Translations under genes and position numbers: made by a program
Shown: piece after piece, positions 11,021 through 22,254 of the stretch
Numbering within the stretch: position 1 is the stretch's first letter
Layout: each line of letters opens with the position of its first letter
Notes under the pieces: model-generated
The model's database searches: none
What the model saw: only the letters and a program-made list of their open reading frames with translations
What the model was told of the DNA's origin: nothing
Assembly (NCBI RefSeq): GCF_001267535.1
Contig: NZ_JRXE01000012.1
Span: forward strand, 48,635-102,974
Direction of reading: 5' to 3'
DNA from: Winslowiella iniecta
GTDB lineage: Bacteria; Pseudomonadota; Gammaproteobacteria; Enterobacterales; Enterobacteriaceae
Length of the DNA stretch: 54,340 bases

Positions 11021-11040
11021 GGGAGCCGTTTTCGGCTCCC
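11021..11040. terminator. Hairpin between ygiD and ygiC
   Basis: GGGAGCCG (11021-11028), TTTT loop, CGGCTCCC (11033-11040), between convergent genes. Its sequence is close to the hairpin after ribB. No clear T run. Confidence 0.55.
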
Positions 11041-11073
11041 GTCCTGATGGCTTGCGGGGGCTAACCGTAATAA

Positions 11074-12234
11074 TTATTCGATAAATGCGTGCGGATAAAA
11101 GCGTGAAAGATCCTGCGTGATCAGCGCGCGATCTTCACGCAGGCCAATGCCGGCAGGTTGATCGTCAATCAGCCAGCTGCCGATCAAGGTATAGCTGTCG
11201 CCGAATTTAGGCAGTTCATGGAATTGCTGAACAATCATGCCTTCTTCGCCGTATGGCCCGTCAACGCGGGCAATTTCCTCACCGTTTTCCACAATGCGGA
11301 TATTTGCGCCTTCGCGGGAGAACAGCGGCTTCACCACATATTTGTCCATCGGCGGGAAATCATCTTCGGCAAAGTATGCAGGCAGCAAATTCGGGTGATT
11401 CGGGAACATTTCCCACAGCAACGGCAGCAGCGCTTTATTAGAAATAATGCTCTTCCACGCCGGTTCCAGCCAGCGCACGCCAGCATCTTCCAGTTTGGTT
11501 GAGAACATTTCGCGCAGCATAAACTCCCACGGGTAGAGCTTAAACAGATTACCAATGACCTGATCGTGAACATCGGTAAACTGGCCTTTTTCTCCGAGAC
11601 CAATCTCATCAATATAGAGAAATTCGGTGGGTAAACCGGCTTCGGTCGCGCAGTCTTGCAGGTATTGCACCGTGCCACGATCTTCATCCGTATCCCGGCA
11701 GCAGGCAAAATGCAGCCAGCTGAATCCATGCTGTTGATGCAGCGCGGCAAAGCGTTCAATCAGCTTTTCTTGCAGACTGTTAAACTGGTCACTTCCGGCA
11801 GGCAACTGGCCCGCGTTCAGTTGATCTTCCAGCCAGATCCACTGGAAAAATGCCGCTTCATATAATGAGGTCGGCGTATCGGCGTTATTCTCCAGCAGCC
11901 TGGCATCGCCCTTGCCATCCCATGCCAGGTCGAGACGCGAATAGAGTGACGGCTGTGAAGTTTTCCACGACTGACGGACAAAGTCCCAGGTGTGTTTAGG
12001 GATGCGGAATTTGGTCATCAGCGCGTCGCTGTTGACCACTTTCTCGACCACCTGCAAGCACATCTGGTGCAGTTCGCGGGTGGTGTCTTCCAGATAATCA
12101 ATCTGCGGCAGTGTGAACTGGTAATAAGCCTCTTCACACCAGTACGGTTCGCCGTGCATGGTGTGAAAACGAAAGCCATATTCGCTGGCTTTCTCTTGCC
12201 AGTTCGGTCGTTCGGTAATTGCAATGCGCTTCAT
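11074..12234 (-). CDS. ygiC: YgiC: ATP-grasp peptide/polyamine ligase (glutathionylspermidine synthase family)
   Basis: A 386-residue cytoplasmic enzyme, exactly the E. coli YgiC length, homologous to the synthetase domain of glutathionylspermidine synthase. ATP-grasp elements are seen: [20 protein letters not shown] near 113-132, the [17 protein letters not shown]-binding loop near 316, and the catalytic-site stretch [14 protein letters not shown] near 343. E. coli YgiC does not make glutathionylspermidine, so its true product is unknown. It starts nine bases after the ygiB stop, as an operon. Confidence 0.94.
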   Translation of the reverse strand: MKRIAITERPNWQEKASEYGFRFHTMHGEPYWCEEAYYQFTLPQIDYLEDTTRELHQMCLQVVEKVVNSDALMTKFRIPKHTWDFVRQSWKTSQPSLYSRLDLAWDGKGDARLLENNADTPTSLYEAAFFQWIWLEDQLNAGQLPAGSDQFNSLQEKLIERFAALHQQHGFSWLHFACCRDTDEDRGTVQYLQDCATEAGLPTEFLYIDEIGLGEKGQFTDVHDQVIGNLFKLYPWEFMLREMFSTKLEDAGVRWLEPAWKSIISNKALLPLLWEMFPNHPNLLPAYFAEDDFPPMDKYVVKPLFSREGANIRIVENGEEIARVDGPYGEEGMIVQQFHELPKFGDSYTLIGSWLIDDQPAGIGLREDRALITQDLSRFYPHAFIE

Positions 12235-12242
12235 CGGGCTGA

Positions 12243-12905
12243 TTAGCCTCCGTAAGAACGGCTGGAGCCAGAAGTGGCGCTGCTACGCTGCATGCTGTTT
12301 TGCTTCGCCACGCTCTCACCAAAGCCGCCGCGTGTTACGGTGCTGGTGGTCGCCGGTTTTGGTGCCAGTGCGGTTTTCGGTACAGTCATGGTGCGGCCTG
12401 AAGTGGCATTACCATAGTTACGGCCGGTGGCATCAACAAACTTACCGTTAGCCGGGCTGTTTGGCGCGCGTGAGGTAAACAGCGGTTGTGATGCGCCACC
12501 GCTCATCATACGACCCATCATATAGCCCGCCATCAGCGGCATCCAGAAGCTGCCACTTTGCTGAGCTTCAGCATTGTTAGTGGTGCCAACACCGGCCTGT
12601 GCAGGCGTTTTCTGGCACTGGCTTTCACCAAACTCAGCAACACAGTCTTCACGGGTGGCATATTTTGGTGCGGTTTTTTCGGCTTCTTTCAGAGCGTTAT
12701 TATAAGCGGTGGTGCATTGTGCACTCTGGCCTGGATTGGCTTTTGCACAATCATCCGCATTCTGGAACATGGAGACGGTTTCATCTGACTTTTCGCAGCC
12801 AGCCAGCATAAATACAGCAGTAACGGCCAGCGCAACTGGCGTTAAATGACGTGCGCTCCAGCTCTTACGGAAGGAGGCATGATTAATTTGTTTAGTCCGT
12901 TTCAT
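12243..12905 (-). CDS. ygiB: YgiB: membrane-anchored lipoprotein-like protein
   Basis: A DUF1190-family protein of 220 residues. The N terminus is basic ([14 protein letters not shown]), then a hydrophobic stretch leads to the [10 protein letters not shown] lipobox-like site (Cys near 38), which suggests lipidation. The domain around 45-110 carries several cysteines ([30 protein letters not shown]), and a low-complexity Ser/Thr/Gly-rich tail ends SSRSYGG. The frame could start seven residues earlier, but ATG at 12905 matches the E. coli protein and has AGGACAG upstream. It pairs with ygiC and lies downstream of tolC on the same strand, as in the E. coli tolC-ygiBC operon. Function unknown. 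Confidence 0.92.
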   Translation of the reverse strand: MKRTKQINHASFRKSWSARHLTPVALAVTAVFMLAGCEKSDETVSMFQNADDCAKANPGQSAQCTTAYNNALKEAEKTAPKYATREDCVAEFGESQCQKTPAQAGVGTTNNAEAQQSGSFWMPLMAGYMMGRMMSGGASQPLFTSRAPNSPANGKFVDATGRNYGNATSGRTMTVPKTALAPKPATTSTVTRGGFGESVAKQNSMQRSSATSGSSRSYGG

Positions 12906-13051
12906 GGCAATCTGTCCTGTGCCCAAAGGTAGTGCATAGAATAGGGGAAGAGTGGTGAAATTTGAAGCGGCGAGGCCAGGTGGAGCGCGGATCTTTACTT
13001 AGCTATACGTTTGATTGTGAAGGGGACAGTGATTACTGCCCCCGCGACGCG

Positions 13052-14539
13052 TTACTGGCTGAACGGGTTACGGCCAGTGCTGGCAGATGCACGCGGTGCA
13101 GCGGCAGGAGTGGCCTGCGTTTGTACCGGAGCCTGAGCCAGATTAGTGCTGTTTTCTGCGGCAGCATCTTGCTGCGGATTTTCTGGCGCAACCGCGTCAG
13201 GCGCAGTGGAAACATCTTTGCCTAAACGGTTGTTCAGCGCCGTCAGATCCTGCTCATTCAGCGTGCCGAGGGCAGATTTGATGTTCAGTTCGTTAATCAT
13301 ATAGTCATAACGGGCATCAGAAAGCTGCTGCTTGGCATTGTACAGCGTGGTGGTCGCATCCAGCACATCAACGATGGTGCGGGTACCCACCTGATAACCG
13401 GCTTCCATCGCATCCAGTGAGCTTTGCGCAGAAACCACGGCCTGTTTGTAGGCATTGATGCTGCTGATTGAAGCATTCACGTTGTTAAACGAGGAGCGAA
13501 CGGTTTGTACCGTGGTGCGATGTGCGCTTTCCAGCTGCTCACTGGCGCTAACATAAGCGTATTGCGCCTGTTTCACCTGAGAAGTCACCGCGCCGCCGCT
13601 GTACAGCGGAAGCGTAAAGCTCAGGCCAACCTGGTTGCTGCCGGTAATGCTGTCGGTTGAACCGGAAGACTGGTTCGCGCGGCTGCCGCCGTATTTACTG
13701 TTCGACATGCCGGTAGAGGCAGTCAGATCAAGCGTTGGCATATGACCGGTTTCTGCTGAGCGAATCTGCTCACGCGCCAGATCTTGTGACAGGCGTGCAG
13801 ATAACAGGCTCAGGTTACGGCTTTCCGCTTCTTTCAGCAGCGCGTTAACCGGCTGCGGCTTGTCAGTCTGGAAACGGTCGATATTCAGTGAAGCCAGTGA
13901 CGGATAGTAGTTGCCGGTCACCTGACGCAGCGTTTCAACCGCATTGTCCAGCGCGTTACGTGCGGACACTTCATTTGCCAGCACGCTGTCATACTGCGCG
14001 CGCGCATTCTGCACATCAGTAATTGCCACTAAGCCAACATTAAAACGTTGAGTGGTCTGGTCTAACTGACGGTAGATCGATTGTTTCTGCGCTTCGATAT
14101 AGGAAAGCGAGTCAATGGCGCGTAATACATTAAAATAGGCGGTGGCGCTGTTCAGCATCAGCGTCTGCTGCGCGGTCTGATAAGTGACATCCTGAATGCC
14201 GGCAGACTTCTCTTGCAGCGTCAGTGCGCGCCATTTTGACATATCAAACAGCGTTTGCGTCAGTTGTAATGTGCCGCTGGTGGTGTTGGAGTGCAGGCCA
14301 CTGCTGTCGCGATAACCGTTGTTATAGGTATAATCTGCGCCCAGACCGAGTTGGGGTAATAACGGGCTGCGGGCTTCATTAATTTTTTCGAATGCAGCAT
14401 CACGGTCGGCAGCAGAACTACGAAGGTCAGGGTTAGTGGTTCGCGCCTGCTGATAGACTTGCAGCAGGTTCTCTGCCTGACTTGCGACGCTGAAGCCCGC
14501 CAGGCCCAGGCCAATAAGTAATGGGAGCAGTTTCTTCAT
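13052..14539 (-). CDS. tolC: Outer-membrane channel protein TolC
   Basis: A 495-residue outer-membrane exit duct used by AcrAB-type multidrug pumps, other tripartite pumps and type I secretion. After a signal peptide (about 1-22, ending SQA), the mature part opens ENLLQVYQQA and has the two internal TolC repeats with long periplasmic helices and the TRTIVDVLDATTTLYNAKQ helix-turn. The C-terminal tail after residue 430 is Ala/Gln/Pro-rich, as usual. Of two in-frame ATGs, 14539 is chosen because AAGGA lies seven bases upstream, while for 14545 it would touch the codon. A marbox-like site lies upstream. Confidence 0.97.
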   Translation of the reverse strand: MKKLLPLLIGLGLAGFSVASQAENLLQVYQQARTTNPDLRSSAADRDAAFEKINEARSPLLPQLGLGADYTYNNGYRDSSGLHSNTTSGTLQLTQTLFDMSKWRALTLQEKSAGIQDVTYQTAQQTLMLNSATAYFNVLRAIDSLSYIEAQKQSIYRQLDQTTQRFNVGLVAITDVQNARAQYDSVLANEVSARNALDNAVETLRQVTGNYYPSLASLNIDRFQTDKPQPVNALLKEAESRNLSLLSARLSQDLAREQIRSAETGHMPTLDLTASTGMSNSKYGGSRANQSSGSTDSITGSNQVGLSFTLPLYSGGAVTSQVKQAQYAYVSASEQLESAHRTTVQTVRSSFNNVNASISSINAYKQAVVSAQSSLDAMEAGYQVGTRTIVDVLDATTTLYNAKQQLSDARYDYMINELNIKSALGTLNEQDLTALNNRLGKDVSTAPDAVAPENPQQDAAAENSTNLAQAPVQTQATPAAAPRASASTGRNPFSQ

Positions 14540-14632
14540 TTGCATTCCTTGTTGTGCAGCAATATTGCTATGGTAGCGCTGACATAAGCCAAAAAATAAT
14601 CGCCGATTCTAGCAGAATCTGCCGCCAGGATA

Positions 14633-14651
14633 AGTTGGCTGAACGTGCCAT
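14633..14651 (-). promoter_or_regulatory. MarA/SoxS/Rob box upstream of tolC
   Basis: Minus strand ATGGCACGTTCAGCCAACT matches the marbox consensus AYnGCACnnWnnRYYAAAY at every fixed position but one. It is oriented towards tolC and lies about 94 bases before its ATG, consistent with known activation of tolC by these regulators in E. coli. Confidence 0.7.
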
Positions 14652-14753
14652 CTTTCCTTAATTTACGTAAATCTTTCAGAAAGAACCATACTTCTCCGAG
14701 ATTGAGATTTGAGATGCTCAATTTTGTCCCCAGCTTGCTAAGGAGGCGTAACG

Positions 14754-15389
14754 ATGGGCAGCGAAAAAAAATACCCTATGACTTTCACAAAAAACGATGT
14801 AGAAATTATTGCACGTGACTCGCTTTATCGTGGTTTTTTTTCCATCCAGCGCTATCGCTTTCGCCACCGCCTGTTTAATGGCGAACTTAGCGGTGAGGTG
14901 GTGCGCGAAATTTTTGAGCGTGGTCACGCTGCGGTACTGTTACCCTATGATCCGATACGCGATGAAGTGGTATTGATTGAACAGATCCGCATCGCCGCAT
15001 TTGATACCAGTCCAACGCCGTGGCTGATGGAAATGGTCGCCGGTATGATTGAGCCAGGTGAAAGTGTCGAAGATGTGGCGCGGCGTGAAGCGATTGAAGA
15101 GGCCGGATTAACCGTAGGTCGGGTGAAACCGATTATTAGCTATCTTGCCAGTCCGGGTGGCACCAGCGAGCGCTCATCGGTAATGGTCGGCGAAGTGGAT
15201 GCTAGCGTGGCAGAGGGATGCCACGGTCTGGAGGAAGAGAATGAGGATATTCTCGTCCATGTGGTAAGCCGTCAACAGGCTTATCAGTGGGTGGAAGAGG
15301 GGAAAATTGACAACGCAGCCTCTGTCATCGCACTGCAATGGCTGGAGTTGCACCATAAGAAACTACGCGAAGAGTGGAATGCCAAATGA
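14754..15389 (+). CDS. nudF: ADP-ribose pyrophosphatase NudF
   Basis: Hydrolyses ADP-ribose to AMP and ribose 5-phosphate. The 211-residue protein has a complete Nudix box, residues 97-119: G97, E103, R111-E112, E115-E116 and G118 all fit GX5EX7REUXEEXGU. The ATG at 14754 is preceded by AAGGAGG at seven bases. It is the first gene of the nudF-yqiB-cpdA-yqiA-parE run, divergent from tolC with about 210 bases between, and its stop overlaps the next start (ATGA). Confidence 0.97.
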   Translation: MGSEKKYPMTFTKNDVEIIARDSLYRGFFSIQRYRFRHRLFNGELSGEVVREIFERGHAAVLLPYDPIRDEVVLIEQIRIAAFDTSPTPWLMEMVAGMIEPGESVEDVARREAIEEAGLTVGRVKPIISYLASPGGTSERSSVMVGEVDASVAEGCHGLEEENEDILVHVVSRQQAYQWVEEGKIDNAASVIALQWLELHHKKLREEWNAK

Positions 15390-15811
15390 TTAAGCGCTAT
15401 ACCCCTGATTTCCCGGAAATGATGCGTCTGTGCGAAACCAATTTCGCCCAGCTGCGTCGCTTGCTGCCCCGCATTGATGAGGCGGGTGAAACGGTGACTT
15501 ATCAGGTTAACAGCGCCAGTTACAGCATCACCATTCAGGAATCGACCCGCTACACCACGCTGGTGGAAATTAAACAAACCGCTCCGGCAGTGAGTTACTG
15601 GAGCCTGCCATCAATGTCTGTCAGACTTTATCATGATGCTATGGTTGCGGAAGTGTGTTCGACGCAGCAGATCTATCGCTTCAAAGCACGCTATGATTAT
15701 CCGAACAAAAAATTGCATCAACGTGACGAAAAGCATCAGATTAACCAGTTCCTTGCTGACTGGTTGCGCTACTGTTTAGCGCATGGCGCGATGGCTGTAC
15801 CAGCCTGTTAA
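15386..15811 (+). CDS. yqiB: YqiB, DUF1249 protein
   Basis: A 141-residue protein strongly similar to E. coli YqiB (140), opening [17 protein letters not shown] and including [24 protein letters not shown] at 15386 overlaps the nudF stop (ATGA), so translation is coupled; an alternative start four codons earlier lies inside nudF. Its function is not established, but the fixed position between nudF and cpdA suggests co-expression. Confidence 0.93.
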   Translation: MIKRYTPDFPEMMRLCETNFAQLRRLLPRIDEAGETVTYQVNSASYSITIQESTRYTTLVEIKQTAPAVSYWSLPSMSVRLYHDAMVAEVCSTQQIYRFKARYDYPNKKLHQRDEKHQINQFLADWLRYCLAHGAMAVPAC

Positions 15812-15854
15812 CCGTGCGATAAGACGATAATGGCGTGGAGACTAAGGATACTCT

Positions 15855-16682
15855 TTGGATAGCCTGTTAAAACTTCCTGTGTCGAGTGGGGACAACATCA
15901 GGATTTTACAAATAACGGATACCCACCTTTTCGCAGGTAAAAATGAAACGCTGCTGGGTGTGAATACCTGGGCAAGTTATGACGCGGTGCTGGACGCCAT
16001 CGAGGCGGAAGGGCGTCATTACGATTTGATCGTCGCGACAGGCGATCTGGCTCAGGATCATACGGTCGAGGCCTATCAGCATTTCGCTGAGGGTATTGCT
16101 CGTCTGCCGGTTCCTTGCGTCTGGTTACCGGGTAATCATGATTTTCAGCCGGCGATGTTTAACACCCTCGCCGAAGCGGATATCGCCGATGCCAAGCATG
16201 TGTTGCTGGGCGAAAGCTGGCAGGTGGTGCTGCTCGACAGTCAGGTATTTGGCGTGCCGCACGGTATGCTGAGCGACTATCAGGTTGAGTGGCTGGAGAA
16301 CACGCTGGCGCAGCAGCCGCAGCGACATACGCTGGTATTATTGCATCACCATCCGCTGCCTTCGGGTTGTAACTGGCTTGATCAACACAGTTTACGCAAT
16401 CCTCACGCGCTGGATGCGGTGCTGCAGCATTATCCACTGGCTAAAACGCTGCTCTGTGGCCATATCCATCAGGAACTGGATCTCGACTGGAACGGGCGAC
16501 GTATTCTTGCGACGCCATCGACCTGCGTCCAGTTCAAACCACACTGCACCAATTTCACTATCGATTCCGTCGCGCCGGGCTGGCGCTGGTTAGATCTGTT
16601 TGCCGATGGTCGGGTAGCCACTCAGGTAGAGCGCCTGCAAACGCAGGATTTTAGCCCCGATCTCGACTCAGAAGGGTACTAA
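15855..16682 (+). CDS. cpdA: 3',5'-cyclic AMP phosphodiesterase
   Basis: Breaks down cAMP to AMP and so tunes CRP signalling. The 275-residue metallophosphoesterase has the expected ligands in order: D22 and H24 in ITDTHLF, GD at 63-64, GNHD at 93-96, HHH in LLHHHPLP and GHIHQE near the end. The start is a TTG at 15855 with TAAGGA six bases upstream, and it gives exactly the E. coli length of 275; no ATG fits. It precedes yqiA with three bases between. Confidence 0.96.
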   Translation: MDSLLKLPVSSGDNIRILQITDTHLFAGKNETLLGVNTWASYDAVLDAIEAEGRHYDLIVATGDLAQDHTVEAYQHFAEGIARLPVPCVWLPGNHDFQPAMFNTLAEADIADAKHVLLGESWQVVLLDSQVFGVPHGMLSDYQVEWLENTLAQQPQRHTLVLLHHHPLPSGCNWLDQHSLRNPHALDAVLQHYPLAKTLLCGHIHQELDLDWNGRRILATPSTCVQFKPHCTNFTIDSVAPGWRWLDLFADGRVATQVERLQTQDFSPDLDSEGY

Positions 16683-16685
16683 GCT

Positions 16686-17267
16686 ATGGCGACGTTACTC
16701 TATCTGCATGGATTTAACAGCTCGCCGCAATCGGCGAAGGCGACGCAATTCCAGCGCTGGCTGGCTGAGCATGCGCCGGAGATTGAGATGCTGGTACCTC
16801 AGTTACCCGCTTTTCCCGATCATGCCGCCACACTGCTGGAAAGTCTGGTGATGGAGCGTGCCGGTGAACCGCTGGGCGTCGTCGGTTCCTCTTTAGGGGG
16901 GTATTACGCGACCTGGTTATCGCAATGCTTTATGTTGCCAGCGGTGGTGGTAAACCCCGCAGTACGGCCTTTTGAGCTGTTGGCCGACTATCTGGGTCAC
17001 AACGAGAACCCATACACCGGCCAACATTATGTGTTAGAGTCTTGCCACATTCACGATCTGAAAGTCATGCAGATTGACCCGCTGGAGTCGCCCGATCTTA
17101 TCTGGCTACTGCAACAAACGGGTGATGAAGTGCTCGACTACCGTCAGGCTCTGGACTACTACAGCGCCTGCCGCCAGACGGTAGAGGAGGGCGGAAATCA
17201 TGCCTTTATCGGATTCGAACGCCATTTCCCGCAGATTCTCGACTTTATTGGCCTGAATCACGCCTGA
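16686..17267 (+). CDS. yqiA: Esterase YqiA
   Basis: A 193-residue alpha/beta hydrolase. The nucleophile elbow GSSLGG places Ser69 as the catalytic residue, [10 protein letters not shown] near the start forms the oxyanion hole, and the late GNHAF supplies the histidine. E. coli YqiA cleaves short-chain esters; its natural substrate is unknown. It sits three bases after cpdA and 54 bases before parE in the conserved operon. Confidence 0.95.
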   Translation: MATLLYLHGFNSSPQSAKATQFQRWLAEHAPEIEMLVPQLPAFPDHAATLLESLVMERAGEPLGVVGSSLGGYYATWLSQCFMLPAVVVNPAVRPFELLADYLGHNENPYTGQHYVLESCHIHDLKVMQIDPLESPDLIWLLQQTGDEVLDYRQALDYYSACRQTVEEGGNHAFIGFERHFPQILDFIGLNHA

Positions 17268-17300
17268 AGCGATTGTGGGAACATAGCTAACCGTTTTTAA

Positions 17301-19217
<1,917 letters not shown>

Positions 19218-19222
19218 ATCCG

Positions 19223-19242
19223 GGGCGACCAACAGGTCGCCC
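19223..19242 (+). terminator. Terminator after parE
   Basis: GGGCGACC, loop AACA, GGTCGCCC, followed by TTATTATT. It lies six bases past the parE stop. Confidence 0.8.
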
Positions 19243-19270
19243 TTATTATTTCCGGTCTGCAGGAGGGTCT

Positions 19271-20170
19271 GTGAAAATCACCCTTGAAGAACTGCGCGCC
19301 TGGGTTGTGGTGATCGACACCGGTTCGATTACCGCCGCGGCTGAGCAACTGAATCAAACCAGTTCGGGTATCAGCCGTGCGCTGAGTCGGCTGGAGAATA
19401 AGCTACAAACTACGTTATTGCACCGCACTACGCGTCGGCTGGCATTAACCGAAGAAGGGCAGATTTTTCTTGAGTATGCGCGGCAAATTTTGTCTTCGGT
19501 TGAAACGGCCGAAGAGCAAATTGCTCAGCGGCGCGAAATCCCTTCCGGGCGGTTGCGCATTAATGCCGCCACGCCGTTTATGCTGCAGGTGATTGTGCCG
19601 CTGGTGGCCGAATTTAGCGCGCGCTATCCATTGATCCAGCTGGAACTGAACACCGATGACGTGGTAATCGATCTGCTTGAGCAGCAGACTGATATCGCCA
19701 TTCGTATTGGCGAGCTGCGCGATTCCACCATCCATGCCCGCGCGTTAGGCAGCAGTAAGTTGCGCCTGCTGGCCAGCCCGGCGTATCTGGAAAAGTACGG
19801 TAAACCTGAAAGCGTCGCCGATCTGGCTAATCACCGGCTGATCGGTTTTACCCAGCCGGATAAGCATAATCTCTGGCCGCTGTGGGGCAGCGAAGGGGAA
19901 CTGTTACACATCAAGCCGGATGTGTCGGCCTCAAGCGGTGAAACCATTCGTCAGCTGGCGGTATATGGCGAGGGCATTGCGCGGATGTCTGATTTTCTCA
20001 GTCGGCAGGATCGTGAAAATGGCCGGCTGGTGCCGGTACTGGAAGAGCTGACGCGCGAGATGCATCATCCGATCCATGCGGTTTATTACCGGAATACCAC
20101 GTTGTCGACGCGCATTACCTGCTTCCTCGATTTCCTGAGCGAGCAGATTGCCACGAAACCGCTGTTGTAG
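19271..20170 (+). CDS. LysR-family transcriptional regulator
   Basis: A 299-residue LysR-type regulator. An N-terminal winged helix-turn-helix (about 1-60, with GSITAAAEQLNQTSSGISRALSRLE) is followed by a two-lobe effector-binding domain (about 90-295), resembling the YafC/DmlR subgroup. The GTG start at 19271 has AGGAGG upstream. It lies between parE and the convergent mdaB-ygiN pair, a place where E. coli has no regulator. A role in controlling the adjacent quinone-stress genes is possible but not shown; no effector can be read from the sequence. Confidence 0.88.
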   Translation: MKITLEELRAWVVVIDTGSITAAAEQLNQTSSGISRALSRLENKLQTTLLHRTTRRLALTEEGQIFLEYARQILSSVETAEEQIAQRREIPSGRLRINAATPFMLQVIVPLVAEFSARYPLIQLELNTDDVVIDLLEQQTDIAIRIGELRDSTIHARALGSSKLRLLASPAYLEKYGKPESVADLANHRLIGFTQPDKHNLWPLWGSEGELLHIKPDVSASSGETIRQLAVYGEGIARMSDFLSRQDRENGRLVPVLEELTREMHHPIHAVYYRNTTLSTRITCFLDFLSEQIATKPLL

Positions 20171-20172
20171 CA

Positions 20173-20193
20173 GGGCGGAGCCAGGCTCCGCCC
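20173..20193. terminator. Terminator between the LysR gene and ygiN
   Basis: GGGCGGAGC, loop CAG, GCTCCGCCC: a perfect nine-pair stem between convergent genes. Confidence 0.65.
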
Positions 20194-20201
20194 ACAGCAA
20201 A

Positions 20202-20510
20202 TTACTTCGCCGCTTCCAGCACAAAAATCTTCACATCAACCACATCATCTTTGATGTTGGCGCGATGGGCTTCCATATGCGGCATTTGCTGATGCTGCTC
20301 CAGATGGCGCAGCGAATCCCAGTGTTCCAGCATAAAAATAGAATCCGGTGAATGCTGTTTCCACGGTACCTGGGCTTTCAGGTCGAGCAGCGGCTGATAG
20401 CTGCCACAGCCTTCTTCCTCTAATACCGTTGGCGTTAAACGCTCAATTGCCGCCAAAACATCATTGCGACGGCCCGGTTTGACACAAATTTCAGCAATCA
20501 CGGTCAGCAT
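20202..20510 (-). CDS. ygiN: Quinol monooxygenase YgiN
   Basis: A 102-residue ABM-fold (antibiotic biosynthesis monooxygenase) protein. E. coli YgiN oxidises menadiol to menadione and may run a quinone redox cycle with MdaB. Family segments include MLTVIAEICVKPG at the start, DSIFMLEHWDSLRHLEQH in the middle and the H of QQMPHMEAHR. AAGGA lies six bases before the ATG. It begins 32 bases after the mdaB stop, the same operon as in E. coli. Confidence 0.94.
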   Translation of the reverse strand: MLTVIAEICVKPGRRNDVLAAIERLTPTVLEEEGCGSYQPLLDLKAQVPWKQHSPDSIFMLEHWDSLRHLEQHQQMPHMEAHRANIKDDVVDVKIFVLEAAK

Positions 20511-20542
20511 GCTTAATCCTTCATTTATTCAGGAGTGTTAAG

Positions 20543-21124
20543 TTAAGCAAAGATTTTGCCGAGGTGCTCACGATAGCGCTCAATATCACGTGGAATATCC
20601 GGCTGTTTAATCACATCGTTACAGATAAAGGTCGGTAAGCCTTCCATGCCGAGGAACTGATTGGCTTTGTGGAAGTGCAGATACAGGCCATCAACGCCAA
20701 CACCTTCAAAGAACTGCTCAGGGTCGGTAAAGGCTTCCAGTGGTGCGTTCCAGGTTAGCGACAGCATATAGGTTTTGCCCTGAATCAGGCCGCCGGAACC
20801 GTATTTTTTCGCCGCATCAGAGCGGGTGCGACCATCGCTGGCGTACAGTTTGCCGTGGCCTTCGGTGAACACTTCATCAATATACTTTTTCAGAATCCAG
20901 GGTTCGCCCATCCACCAGCCTGGCATCTGGTAGATCACCGTGTCGGCTGCGAGGTATTTCTCGATTTCTGTCGCCACGTCATAGCCATCATCGACCATGG
21001 TCACTTCAACGTCGTGGCCGTTATCACGCAGGAAGCTGGCAGCCACTTCGGTCAGGGTATGGTTCAGCTCGCCTTTGGAATGGGCAAACTGTTTGCCGGC
21101 ATCAATAATAAAAATTTTGCTCAT
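20543..21124 (-). CDS. mdaB: NADPH:quinone reductase MdaB
   Basis: A flavodoxin-fold FAD enzyme that reduces quinones by two electrons in the cytoplasm and so limits redox cycling. The 193-residue product, equal in length to E. coli MdaB, shows the quinone reductase motifs YQMPGWWMGEPWILKKYIDEVF and LSLTWNAPLEAF. The frame is open seven codons further, but ATG at 21124 (MSKIFIIDAG) has GGAGACGAG upstream and fits the family. It precedes ygiN in the operon. Confidence 0.95.
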   Translation of the reverse strand: MSKIFIIDAGKQFAHSKGELNHTLTEVAASFLRDNGHDVEVTMVDDGYDVATEIEKYLAADTVIYQMPGWWMGEPWILKKYIDEVFTEGHGKLYASDGRTRSDAAKKYGSGGLIQGKTYMLSLTWNAPLEAFTDPEQFFEGVGVDGLYLHFHKANQFLGMEGLPTFICNDVIKQPDIPRDIERYREHLGKIFA

Positions 21125-21280
21125 GTTTTCTCGTCTCCGGTTCATGAAATTGGCGCCAGTGTACGCGCGCGTGCTTCAGAGAAAAATGTGCTGTTGATCA
21201 CAACACTTTTGCTTCAGCAGCAATAATCGCCACGGCTGGAGTAATGTCTTAGCCCTGATAATAAAAATGGAATGACAGCA

Positions 21281-22045
21281 ATGAATAAACTATGGGCGGT
21301 AGCATTAATGATGGTGGCAGGCAGCGCCAGCGCGCAGTCGCATCTGGATCGCGTGATGCAGAGCAAAACGCTGAACGTCTGTACCACCGGTGATTACAAA
21401 CCCTATACCTTTCTGCGCAGCGATGGCGGTTACGAAGGGATTGATATTTCGATGGCCGAATCACTGGCGAAAAGCCTTGGTGCAAAGGTTAACTGGGTGC
21501 CAACCAGCTGGAAAATGCTGATGCCGGACTTTCTGGCGAAGCAGTGTGATATCGCGCTGGGTGGCGTTTCGGTCACGCTAAAACGCCAGCAGACCGCCTG
21601 GTTTGCCAATCCGCTGGGTACTGACGGTAAAATTCCGCTGGTGCGCTGTGCCGATAAAGCTAAATACCAGACCATAGAGCAGCTTAATCAGCCACAAGTG
21701 CGGCTGGTTGAACCCGCAGGCGGCACCAATGAAGCCTTTGTTCACAGCCACTTACCGCAAGCGAACCTGACGCTGTTCCACGATAACGTCACCATTTTCC
21801 AGCAGCTGGTGGATAACAAAGCGGATGTGATGATAACCGATGCGTCAGAAGCGCTGTATCAGCAGAAACGTTACCCGCAGTTGTGCGCGGTCAATGCGGA
21901 TAAGCCGATGCAGTATGGCGAGAAAGCCTATATGTTGCCGCGCGATGATATCAGCTGGAAGCTGTACGTCGACCAGTGGCTGCATCTCAGTACCGCTACC
22001 GGCGAGTATCAGCAGATTGTCGGCCAGTGGTTAGCGACAGAGTGA
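21281..22045 (+). CDS. pheC: Periplasmic cyclohexadienyl (prephenate/arogenate) dehydratase
   Basis: Predicted to turn prephenate into phenylpyruvate, and arogenate into phenylalanine, in the periplasm. The 254-residue protein has a signal peptide (about 1-18, ending SASA) and a solute-binding-protein fold. It aligns along its whole length with Pseudomonas PheC as I recall it: RVMQSKTLNVCTTGDYKP, VPTSWKMLMPDF, EPAGGTNEAF and the DNVTIFQQLVDNKAD block. Glu190 in ITDASEAL matches the glutamate proposed as general acid in PheC, which separates it from ordinary amino acid-binding relatives. No ABC permease genes are adjacent, also favouring an enzyme. ATG 21281 is chosen (GGA eight bases upstream); ATG 21272 is possible. 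E. coli lacks it here. Confidence 0.85.
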   Translation: MNKLWAVALMMVAGSASAQSHLDRVMQSKTLNVCTTGDYKPYTFLRSDGGYEGIDISMAESLAKSLGAKVNWVPTSWKMLMPDFLAKQCDIALGGVSVTLKRQQTAWFANPLGTDGKIPLVRCADKAKYQTIEQLNQPQVRLVEPAGGTNEAFVHSHLPQANLTLFHDNVTIFQQLVDNKADVMITDASEALYQQKRYPQLCAVNADKPMQYGEKAYMLPRDDISWKLYVDQWLHLSTATGEYQQIVGQWLATE

Positions 22046-22055
22046 TCATTGTCCC

Positions 22056-22077
22056 TGGGCGGCAATAATGCCGCCCA
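22056..22077 (+). terminator. Terminator after the cyclohexadienyl dehydratase gene
   Basis: TGGGCGGCA, loop ATAA, TGCCGCCCA: a perfect nine-pair stem starting 11 bases past the stop. The T run is weak. Confidence 0.6.
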
Positions 22078-22254
22078 ATATCAGATGGGGTGAGTAACGG
22101 CGGCGTTTGGCAAGCCTGCTGACTATTGTGCCTCTGGCTCGCGCTTCTCTGTGACAGAACATCACCAGATAAGGTACTATCCTCGCCAAACAGACCGCTG
22201 TGTGGCGTGTCGAAGTCAGTAATAATTGCGCCACGATGTGAGGAAAAGAGATCA

